64,000 nucleotides of DNA from Aptenodytes patagonicus (lineage: Eukaryota > Chordata > Aves > Sphenisciformes > Spheniscidae), in assembly GCF_965638725.1 (NCBI RefSeq), contig NC_134970.1, positions 3,167,001 through 3,231,000 on the forward strand, read 5' to 3'. The notes under the pieces are model-generated. The model was not told where the DNA came from. It worked only from the letters and a program-made list of their open reading frames with translations, and searched no databases. Within the stretch, counting starts at the first letter, position 1. Each line of letters begins with the position of its first letter. Positions 13,586 to 24,100 of the stretch are shown here, in pieces. A program made the position numbers and the translations under genes.

Positions 13586-15532
13586 AAAGGAAGCACGGAA
13601 GAATTTTTAATTGTGGGAGAATTCTGAACCCCTAACTCTGCAGACGGCTTCTTCAGATGTAGCTCTTTGTGGCTAACATGAGTGGGACAGGTAATAGCAA
13701 CCAGAAGATTGCTCATAGAGGTGAGACCTTGGGGATGTTCCATCTTGAATAGCGGCCAGAGAAATCTCCCCCGGTACACCCCACTGATGCTAGTTACCCC
13801 GCTGCAGCTTTTATTATGGAGTTGTGCAAGTGAGATAAAAATCCACGCCCTTGAACTGAAAGGGATTTTTGCCAATCCCACACAAACACCAATCAAAGAA
13901 AAGCATCTTGTGTGTTCCAGGTAGTGTCTGCGTTGCTAGGAGCTGATCACGACAGTCTTTACTCAGTAAAGTAAAAACTTCCCATTAACTGATGGTCCTA
14001 GGCGGCCTTCGGTCCACACACAACTATCCCAATCACTTATCGATTGGCACCGATTACAGTGCGGTCGGAGAGGAAGGAGAAAGCAGAGGGTCTAGGCTAG
14101 AAAGTGTTTAGAAGCTAAGAGCATCTCTCTGTATTAGCTTCTTGCAACACTCAAAATGTTTACATTGACAGGAGCAAAGCTTCCATGTTTTACCTAAGGG
14201 GATTTATCTACTGTTCCACTGCAGTGCAAATACCCCAAGTTATAAGCTATTTATCTCTTACGTACCCTTCACCTCTTACTTATGTAAACAAGCTCTTTTC
14301 TGGTAATTTCGCTTCATAATAGTTATTTGAATGTCTGAAGAAACCTGACCTTTCTTTTACAGTCTTCTGGTAAAATGGAAGACTGCTCAGAGATTACATA
14401 TCGTAATACCGAAACAAAGTCATTACAACTAATGACTGTCCATGGGGAAAATGCCAATTCATTTTAATTAAATTTGGTTTTTGAATTAGTTGTAAAGGCA
14501 ATAACAGTTTTAAATTGTGCTAACTATGACAGACATATTTTTAAAAATAAGGTTTCTTCAGCTTTTTTAAAGTCACATGCTTGGTGAGAGCATGCTCGAG
14601 GGAAAACAGGTCATTCGTTCTTCTTCAGTAGCTGTGTATTGTGGCTGTGTCTGTTCATCTGATCGTTTCACTCTGGGATCTCTAATTTGGCTGTATTGAA
14701 AAGAATAAAAAATGGGGGGGGAGGGGAATCCTTTGCAAGGAAGGTATGGGCTGGGGTGGTCCTGCTGCCCTTCCCAAGAGGGCTGCTTTTGAAAATAATA
14801 TCCTTGCCCTTTGCCTTTTGCATTTCTGGGGCAAGGTTGGTTGATCTTAGTGTAACATACCTATGGGGTGGAGGCTGAAATAGAAAATGCACCTTGTTTA
14901 CTACGTGAGGAAATACAGAGTTGGCAAGTTCTCCCTGGGTTTACTGTTCCTCCCAGCTGCGGGGATGAGCACGCAATGGCTTTGTTTCCCAGGAAAGCTA
15001 GCATGCTGCATCCAAAGTAGTGTAGGCATGTGGAATTACTGCACCTTGTTGCTGGAATTTATTGGCTAGAATACAGCAAAATTACAACCAATAGTCTGGG
15101 ATACATAGAACCAATAGAAAGGGATACATAACCCTGCAGTATTAGTGTAAATCTTCCTTTCTTTGTGCAATAAACAGAATTAATGCTTTTTTTAATATAA
15201 AAAAAGACTTTTTTACTTGCACGTGTGGGCATTTTTCTGGTCTTGATGGCATTAACAGTGTGGTTCTATACAGATACAGCCTCGCCAGCTGCTCCAGCTG
15301 AAAGTGCAGCAACCAAGAACCACACGCGCAGAAGAACAAATACTTTTCCAAAGTAGAATCGTTAGGCGTTTCACTGCCTCGGTGCACACTCATGCCACCA
15401 ATGACACTAACAGTATTAACTCCGTTCTGCTGTGCGTGGTGGTTAGTAACCTTATTTAAAAGTAGGAGAGTCAAGGTCAGTCTCTGGCAATTAATAGAGG
15501 TAGCTTCTGTAAATAATAAATGTATGAATAAA
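13586..15532 (+). other. DSTYK: DSTYK 3' UTR (probable extent)
   Basis: AT-rich non-coding sequence follows the DSTYK stop. It contains several AATAAA hexamers, near 14704, 15170, 15515 and 15527. The 15515-15532 pair is the last cluster before RBBP5 and gives a 3' UTR of about 1.9 kb. I see no convincing coding frame. The true cleavage site is uncertain. Confidence 0.55.
15527..15532 (+). promoter_or_regulatory. DSTYK: Candidate DSTYK polyadenylation signal AATAAA
   Basis: A canonical AATAAA hexamer, with a second copy at 15515-15520, lies in an AT-rich stretch followed by T/G-rich DNA. It is the most distal clustered signal downstream of the DSTYK stop. The copies near 14704 and 15170 are alternatives. 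Confidence 0.4.
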
Positions 15533-17199
15533 ATTTAAATCTCTGTATATGCAATTCCAGAAATGTCTTGTATAGCTTTTCCTGTGTAGCCATCTCAGAC
15601 GCTTACCTGATGCCTTTTTATTGTTGTTTGTAGCTACCTTGCTATCTTGTTTCCATTTGGTTTGTCTTTTTGCATGTGTGGCATTGTAGATCCGCAGGTT
15701 TTCCCGAACTCAGTACAGCTGCTTCTCTGCATTTTTTTTTTCCTGTTGGCTATAAAGTCTGCCCGACTGAACTTGTTTTGAGAGATTTCACACACCCCGT
15801 TTATCTTTACAACTAGTGTTCTCACCCCCCTCCCATTAGAGCAAGGAAAACAAGATGAACAATTACTTTATTCAAAGATTCCACAGAACGTAAATTGGAA
15901 GTAGTACCAAACTCAAACACCTCTGAGCCTGGTGCACTGAGACGAAGCTGAGCCTGTACTCTTCTCCCAGATAAGGCTGCCTTTATCGCCTCAGTCTACT
16001 GAAGGCGTTTGTTACAGTATGTCTTAATGTTATGTTATAAAAGGGTACTTAAACTTGTGCATTGTACGATGTACCACATGTAGCCAGGTAATGGACTGGC
16101 TTCGGTTGTATATGGACACAAATCAGCATGTGCCACTCCAGTAACGTGATCATTGCCACTTAAAACAAGCTAAATACCAGAGGCTGAGGCTGATGGCCGT
16201 GAACGGTGAGGAGTAAGCCTCTGCTCTCCCATCCTGTAGCTCTAAAGTGAAGAACAGGCCTAAAATGATTTTGGAAAAAGGCTTTGTTTACAGAGGTGTG
16301 AGGTTTACATGCTGCCGTGGCTGAGGCGGCTCTGCTAGAAGAGTCGCTGAAGTCCTTGCGAGGTTCAAGTACGGCCCGAGAGGTGCTAGGAACTTGTTCT
16401 GCACTTCAGGCTCCCCAGCCCAGTTTTAAGCCTTTCCTTCACACTACGCTTAGTGGGACGAGCTGGGAGAAAACACACTCACATGAGGAACGGGCTGGAG
16501 GGCTTCAGCAGCCTGCCCCAGCGATGCTGCTTTCGCTGTATCTTGCTGCCAGAGCAGAAGTCTGCAGGACGCTTACTGCGCGTCTTGGAGCACCAGATAC
16601 TTAGCTTAATTCACAGGACTGTTACTTACACTAACCGCCTTGTTTTGGGACCGAAGAGCAGTGTGGAGTTTACCTGTAAGGGGGCTGGCTGGGCTCTCCC
16701 CCCATCCCACCCTGGTGCGGGATTTGGGGATGGGGAGAGCAGCCCCCCCCCCCCCGCCTTCCCTGGCCCCGCTAATTTTAGCTGAAATAAGAGTTACTTG
16801 TGTAACTTCCCCCCCCCCCCCTTTCTAAAGCAGAACTGCCCTTTTCAGGAGAAAGCGGCCCATTATCTGCTTCAAACTCCCTCGGGGCTTAAAATAAAAT
16901 AGCACTAGATGTTCTTACAGCGGCCTGGCGTGCTTGGCCGGGGGGAGCCCTGGTGCGTGTTACGGCGTTATAGGAAAATGTCACAAGCTTACCGAGCGCG
17001 TACGAGAAAGTGCAATAACCGGAACGACCGAGCTCAGCCGTTGTATTTTATTATTATTATTATTATTATTATTGTTGTTGTTGTTGTTTTTTGTATCCGA
17101 CCCGCGCGGTACTATGTGTCCCCGTGTCCCCCCCCCCCCCCCCCCCGTGTGTGTGTTGTAAGAGACGCGGCTGTGAGTCCAGCCGTCGCCTACCGGGCG
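15533..17199. other. DSTYK-RBBP5 intergenic region
   Basis: This is about 1.7 kb without a supported gene. The composition shifts from AT-rich to GC-rich towards the RBBP5 promoter. It carries two 13-base C-runs (16743-16755 and 16809-16821), a microsatellite near 17047 and a 19-base C-run at 17128-17146. Open frames here come from low-complexity sequence and contain stretches such as polyproline or poly-isoleucine. Confidence 0.6.
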
Positions 17200-17706
17200 C
17201 CGCACAATAAAGCTGCTCTGAACGGCCGCTCCCCGCCGCTGTCGGTGGTTCTTCCGCCGCCCCCGGAGCGCCGCCCGCCGCGCCCCGGAACCTCGGGCGT
17301 GCGGCCGCGGGGCCCGCCCGGAACCCTCCCCGCGCAGGCGCCGGGGCTGCCCGCCGCGCTGCCTGAGCCCCGCCGCGCCGCCTGAGCCCCGGCCGCAGCG
17401 CGGGGAGGGGGCGGCGTTGGGTCGGGTCGCGCCGGGCCGTGAAGGGCCGCGGGGCCGGAGGAGGAGGAGGAGGAGGAAGGGGGGAGCGGGAGGTTCGTCG
17501 GGCGAGCGGCGGGGCGGCGGCAGCGCAGGCCCCCAGCGGGGTCCTTCGGCGGCGGGGACGGAGGGAGCGGGACGGCGGCCGCGATGAACCTGGAGCTGCT
17601 CGGTGGGTCCGGGGCGCGGGGGCCGCGCCGGGGGCGGGGGGGGGCGGCGGGCCGGGGGGGCCGCGTGTAGGCGGGCGTCGAGCCGTCGTCGTCCCCCCCC
17701 CCCCCC
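16743..17706. repeat. Cluster of long C-runs upstream of and within RBBP5 intron 1
   Basis: Four homopolymer C-runs occur within 1 kb: 16743-16755 (13 C), 16809-16821 (13 C), 17128-17146 (19 C) and 17693-17706 (14 C). Further G-rich stretches lie near 17630-17660. On the opposite strand these are G-runs that could form quadruplexes. They flank the likely RBBP5 transcription start. Homopolymer lengths are prone to assembly error. Confidence 0.85.
17047..17088. repeat. Compound trinucleotide microsatellite (ATT)n(GTT)n
   Basis: About nine ATT/TTA units run directly into five or six GTT units just upstream of the RBBP5 CpG island. No coding role is visible. The repeat creates artificial poly-isoleucine/valine and poly-asparagine open frames on the two strands. 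Confidence 0.9.
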
Positions 17707-18110
17707 GCCGGCGGGGAGCGGCGCAGCGCGATCGGCCGGGGCCGGGCCGCGCCTCGCCTCGCTCAAGCGCCGTCTTTGCCTTTCGTTGCAGAGTCCTTCG
17801 GCCAGAACTACCCCGAGGTAAACCTCCTCCCCGCCCCGCGGGGCTGCCCCCGTCCCGCCGGCTGCTGCTGCGAGCGGCTCGGCGGCCGGGCGGGGCGGCG
17901 GCCTGACCGCCCCCTCCGCTGCCCTCTCCCCGCAGGAGGCCGACGGCACGCTGGACTGCATCAGCATGGCCCTGACCTGCACCTTCAACCGCTGGGGCAC
18001 GCTGCTCGCCGTGGGCTGCAACGACGGGCGCATCGTCATCTGGGACTTCCTGACCAGGGGCATCGCCAAAATCATCAGCGCTCACATCCACCCCGTCTGC
18101 TCGCTGTGGT
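17200..18110 (+). promoter_or_regulatory. RBBP5: RBBP5 CpG-island promoter, 5' UTR and first exons
   Basis: About 0.9 kb is very GC-rich and dense in CpG, in contrast to its flanks, and covers the first three RBBP5 coding exons. I see no TATA box at a sensible distance from the ATG at 17584. This fits a housekeeping CpG-island promoter with dispersed starts. The 5' UTR probably lies within about 17400-17583. The exact start cannot be placed from sequence. Confidence 0.75.
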
Positions 18111-21100
18111 GAGAAAAGGCTCGGGGTTTGTTGCTGGTTTTTTTTTTTTTTTTTCTCTCAGAACAGCCGAATTCGGCGTTTGGCTGTAACTGAGCTCGTA
18201 GCCGACGCGCTGGGTACGAAAGGCTGTTCTCATTTTTGTTAGAATTTGTCCACGCCTGCGTTTGCTGAGCGTCGGGCGCTCCGATACCCTGGCAGCTCTC
18301 GACGCCTGGCCGTGTTGGTTGCTGAAATGGCAGCCCGTTGCGGGGTACTTGGTTGCGTTTTAGGGTAGTTTCCTTTAAGAGAGTTTGGAAACGCGTTACG
18401 CCTGTGAAGTTTTTGGGTGTTAGTTTATTTTTCAGGCTAACAGATTTATATCTGAGCTCGATAAGTCGGCCTGATAATTTTAAACCCTGGGTGTATGTTT
18501 TACACGTTTAAGGAGCAACTTTCAGTTGAACTGCCTCTCGTTACTGTAGCTGGAGTCGAGACGGTCACAAACTGGTGAGTGCCTCGACCGATAACATCGT
18601 GTCGCAGTGGGATGTGCTCTCTGGAGACTGCGACCAGAGATTTCGATTTCCTTCGCCTATCTTGAAAGTTCAGTACCACCCGCGAGACCAGTAAGTCCCG
18701 TGTAAAAAGGGTCGAATGCTCTCGTTTTGGTAGAACTGCTCTGGCTTTGGTAGAACTAACGATTGTTAAAATGCTTTTATTGCAGTTTGCAAAGTGATTT
18801 TTTCCGAACCTAGTAGACGCCGTCAGTGTATCTTCTTTTTGTGATCAGAACCCTAACTGGATTTGTAGTGGCTCTTTTTATTATGAAAATGTCGGGAAGG
18901 GAGGAGAGTAAACAAGGGAATAATTCTTAGAAACGTGTATAGGACTGTCTCTTTGAGTTTACAAGTTACTGCGTAAACTTGGAGAGGCTTCCAGAAAAAG
19001 AAAGGAAGTGAAAGTAGACACCGGCTTAATGTGATTTTGTGATTTTTAAAGTAACAAAGATGAAAGAAGATGATAAAAATACAGGGGTATTCTATATTTC
19101 TTGATACGGGTTGAGTTTTTTTTTCTACTTCTAAATGTGGAAACTTCTTTTCCAGAGAAGAAACTGTTGACTCTTCTTGTTCTGCTTTGCAGAAACAGAG
19201 TTTTGGTTTGTCCCATGAAGTCGGCGCCGGTGATGCTAACGCTGTCAGACTCCAAACATGTTGTCCTGCCTGTGGATGATGACTCTGATCTCAATGTCGT
19301 GGCCTCCTTTGACAGGCGAGGGGAATACATTTATACGGGCAATGCCAAGGGGAAGGTGAGACTGTAGCAGGCGGCGCTGGGTGCAGTAGCTTAGATCGCT
19401 TCCTGTCTTTATCAAGACGCTTAACGTTTCTGGGTTGCGTTCTTTGTTTTAATACACAAATAAGGCTTCTGGAATGTCTCTTGAATAACTGATACCGCGC
19501 TGATACGATCTTCTGAATAAAGCATCACGCTTTGTCTTTGAAGATCTCTAGACTATGATACTTTGAGTTAGGTCTCTGTGTTGCTGTTGTCTTTGACCGT
19601 GTTTGTTGGATCCTTTTCCAGTGTAAATAAACCAATGTTTATGTCGCAGAACTGTCGCAGAAACTGTAGTAGAAACTGCAGTTGCAGAATCCCAACTATT
19701 CCTGTGTAGATTGCTGAGGCTTCTGTTGTCAGGGTTAGTAGCTGATGCGAAAGGTACCGAAAGGGGAGTGAGTTGTTACGAAGACACTGATTGCCTTCTG
19801 TCTCCTTCATCTTCAGATCTTGGTCTTAAAAACAGACACTCAGGATCTAGTTGCTTCCTTCAGAGTGACGACTGGAACCAGCAACACCACAGCTATTAAA
19901 TCGATTGAATTTGCTCGGAAAGGCAGGTGAGTTACTTCCTCTATCAGGTGGTATCTTTAAAGATGAATTGAAAGCTCTAGGGTAGATTGACAGAGCATAC
20001 AAGGTCTTAAACCCCCCCCTTCTTTCATGGAACATATTCTAATTCTTTTTATTTTTTTAGTCTTCTAACGCAATGCATGTTCTGTGCCCTCTTTCCTACA
20101 GCTGCTTTTTAATAAACACAGCTGACCGGATAATCAGGGTGTACGATGGCCGTGAAATTCTAACTTGTGGACGAGATGGGGAGCCTGAACCGATGCAGAA
20201 GCTGCAGGATTTGGTGAACAGGTAAGAGGCAGCAGAATGGCTGGTCAGCCTGGCTTGAAAAGGTGAGGTTTGTGTGCTCTGCACTAACTGAGTCTCAGGG
20301 CTCAGTGTCTCATTCAGTGTAACGGACAGATGCTTTCATATGAAACCTGTCTGGCACAACCTGAAGTGTAAATATTATTTGTGAATGGGAGCGTGCAAGA
20401 TCCCAGTCTGAAGAACAAGCCCACTCCTCCGTCCTCCGTGTTGTGCCGTTGTTTAACTGTTTAGCTTGCGATGTTGTTTTTGCACGCAGGACACCGTGGA
20501 AGAAGTGCTGTTTCTCTGGTGATGGTGAATATATAGTGGCAGGTTCAGCACGACAGCATGCCCTGTACATTTGGGAGAAGAGTATCGGAAACCTAGTGAA
20601 AATCCTCCACGGGACCAGAGGAGAGCTGCTCTTGGATGTAGCAGTAAGAAAACTGTCTGCTATTACAATGTTTCTTGTTATTTCGAAAACTAAGCTTTCT
20701 TAATTCCATTTACCAATTAAGTTTCTCCTCTTTTCCCTTTCAAATAAATCTAGTGGCATCCTGTCCGACCGATCATAGCTTCTATTTCAAGCGGTGTTGT
20801 GTCAATATGGGCTCAGAATCAAGTGGTAAGCGTTTTAGGTCATTTCCTTAAGAGGATTCCCCAGTGGTCTCCATACTAGTAGGGTGAATTACTGCATGTT
20901 GAAATCCTTTGTTAAATCCCAATTCGACAGGCTCGTTAGGTTCACCCGTCTAACTTGAAATATGTTTGCCATCTTGTTGAATGTGAGGAGGGTACTCGCG
21001 CTTCAGGGGCTGAACTAGTTAAGCTTTGCATTAAAGTCTTAAGTATCATCGCAGGGACATTTTATGTGTGTCCTGACTGTGTCGTGTCAGTGCAGGAAAT

Positions 21101-24100
21101 CTGTGTGAGTGAGCCAAAACGTAGGTGGCTAAACATGAACGTACAGCTCTGGGTGTAGCAGTAATTATTACATACGGTGCAATATTTAAGGACTATTACG
21201 ATGTCATATTTTCAGTAGGAACTAATTTGTGCAGTTTGTAATTTGCCACATGACTGTGGACCCGAATGAGGCTTGATTTTTATGATCCCGCGCGTGGCTT
21301 GGGGGATTTTAATGCAGAATGAGATTGTAATCACATGAGTCCTCACTACGGCTGCTGTTCCTTTGCCTGAGGTAAAAATTGGTTTGAATTTGTGGTTTAG
21401 GAAAACTGGAGTGCCTTTGCGCCTGACTTCAAAGAGCTGGATGAAAATGTAGAATACGAAGAGAGAGAGTCGGAGTTTGACATTGAAGATGAAGATAAGA
21501 GTGAACCAGAACAGACAGGTACTGCATAAACTGTGTTTCTATGTAGCAAATAGTTCGTATTCTGAATACGTGAGTGTAGCAAAAATTAAAACTAGTGGTC
21601 ACGGTAGTACACGTGGGCGTTAAATGACAAAACAGGAGTGGAATAAATGAAAATGTATGAACTAGCACAATCAGTATGATTCCTGCCGATTGACATGCAA
21701 CATTTTTTTTAGAAATGCCTCCCCTCTCCAGTACCTGTTTAAGCAAGAAGCAATAGCAAACAGGCGTTTATCGTTGTACGGGCTTGCTCTCGGCAGAAGC
21801 AGTGCTGAATTTGAATCAGTAGCAGCACAACCTGGCCACTTGGTGGTGCCAAAAAATTGTGTACTGTGAAAGGCTGTAGTTAAACTATGGAGAGGAATAA
21901 GGATTATTCCCGGCATACCACAGAGCTCTCCTCATTACCAGGCTTTGCAGCACTTCTCATACTTACGTTAATTGTTGTTTAGCAGTTTTTAATATTCAAG
22001 TGTAACATTGGCTTGTGCAAATTAAGCATTGAAACAAATTTCATCTGATTAAGAACTATTTTAGTGAAAACAACAAAACATTTGGAAGATGTAAAATCTT
22101 CCGTCTAGCTTTACTACTAGTGTTTTATAGCAATAGGTCTGTATTAGAACATAGAAAAAAAATAAAAACCTGATGGATTTAAGAGGAAATTCTTTAGGTT
22201 TGTTTTCTGCTTTAGTTTTCATTTCTGCATGCTGAGACATTTAAGTGCAGTCCCGTTCTTTTGAAGTCATTTGGTCTTTTCCTTACTGTCTTTAATTCTT
22301 CTTTTTTCCCCTCGTTCCCAGGTGCTGATGCTGCAGAAGATGAAGAAGTGGATGTAACTAGTGTGGATCCCATTGCTGCCTTCTGCAGCAGGTGAAAGAG
22401 TAATTGTTTTCTTTAAAGTATGAATAGAAAATGTATCCCTAAGATTCTCTGTATAATATGTTACAATAACCCCTAATTTTAAATGAAGGCAAATTTTTTT
22501 TCTTTCACAGCGATGAAGAACTGGAGGACTCCAAGGCTCTGCTTTACTTACCCATTGCTCCTGAAGTTGAAGATCCAGAAGAAAACCCCTATGGGCCTCC
22601 ACCAGATGCGGTTCAGAGTTCTTTAACTGATGAGGGAATAGGTTCTGAGAAGAAGAGGCAGTCCTCCTCTGATGGACCTCAGGCACCAAAGAAGAAGCCC
22701 AAAACCACCAACATTGAACTACAAGGAGTACCTAATGATGGTGCGTAGAAGCTGACATTGCAGAATAGGCAATAAAACATCTGAGATGGTCTGAAGACCA
22801 GAAGTTCAGAAGGTCACTCCTTAATTTTCATCTTCCTGTGAAGTCCCTTCTTACAGCAGTTATTAACGGTCACCAACTGCAAATTTTGCTGGCGTTTTGC
22901 AAAGCGGGAATGAGTAAAGGCATCCCGAAACTGTAATTTTTAACGATGTATGTGCTGATAGAAGCATCCCAAGAGATAACTCGCTTTGGTAACACCTTGT
23001 CTCTCCACAGAAGTCCATCCGCTGCTGGGTGTGAAGGGAGATGGTAAATCCAAGAAGAAGCAAGCAGGCAGGCCTAAAGGATCAAAAGGTAAAGACAAAG
23101 ATTCTCCATTTAAACCGAAACTCTACAAAGGGGACAGAGGTGCTTTACCTCTGGAAGGAGCAGCGAAGGGTAAAGTGCAGGCGGAGCTGGGACAGCCTTT
23201 GACAGGTAAGGAGAACCCAGCGTGAGCGTCGTTGGCTTGCTTGGTGGCCTTGCTTTGTACAGACCCTGACTTAATATAGTCATAGCATTTTATCTTCCCA
23301 AATGGCACTTGCTCACTAAACGTTTAGCTGCTGTCAAGGATAGGCAAAATTTTACATTTTTTTAAGTGGAAGTGCTTTCAATATTTTTAATAAAACTGAT
23401 ATCCATGCCTGTGTTGTTGCATATAAAGAGCATGTAGGGTTTTTAATAGAGATTGAGCACTATTTCAAAAGCAAAAAATCTTTTCGATGACTTTAATCTT
23501 TTTGATAACTTCTATCGACTCTTACATAAACAGTAATAACGTTTGGTTTTGCTGGGTTGATTGGGGGGGGGGGGATGTAAATAGTGAAGGATTCTGAAGC
23601 TTAAATTGACATTTTGTGCCGTCAATACTAGGCAGAGCGATGAAGAACAGAAAAGTTCTGTAAGCGGAACTAGGAAATGGAGCATCAATAATGGTCCGTT
23701 TGATACACGAACCCTGAGATAAAAGTCAGGAGCTGAATTTTCTATTCCTAGCTATACAGCAGCCTTAGTTAAATTCCAGAAAGTACAGTTGCTGTAAATG
23801 AGGATAGATTTTGGTGGACTTTTCTCTCTTTTTTTTTTTTTTTTTTTTTGGACATATTTTGTCGGTTGTGTACTAAAACAGGACTGTTGCAGTCACCTTT
23901 GGGGCTCAGACTTAGTCTCAGAGAGACTAAACGTTTCCCTTCTGTCTCATTTGCTACTTCAGCTTCTTATTTGGGAAAAGTTCATTCAAGTGTAGTAAAG
24001 AAAGCACGTGTTTGGATTAAGTGATGTGGACTCCCTTTTTTTTTTTTTTTTAGATTGTAATGAAGAACTCAGGGTTGATACATAAACGGTTTCAAAGACA

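Noticed and set aside
16909-17906. Plus-strand open frames of up to 158 codons across the CpG island
   Set aside because: They are low-complexity translations of C-runs and trinucleotide repeats. The RBBP5 ATG at 17584 with its splice pattern explains the region.
16981-18091. Long minus-strand open frames (340-364 codons) over the RBBP5 promoter
   Set aside because: They are rich in Ala, Arg, Pro and Gly with poly-Asn/Gln from the microsatellite. They arise from GC-rich DNA opposite real RBBP5 exons and show no family motif.
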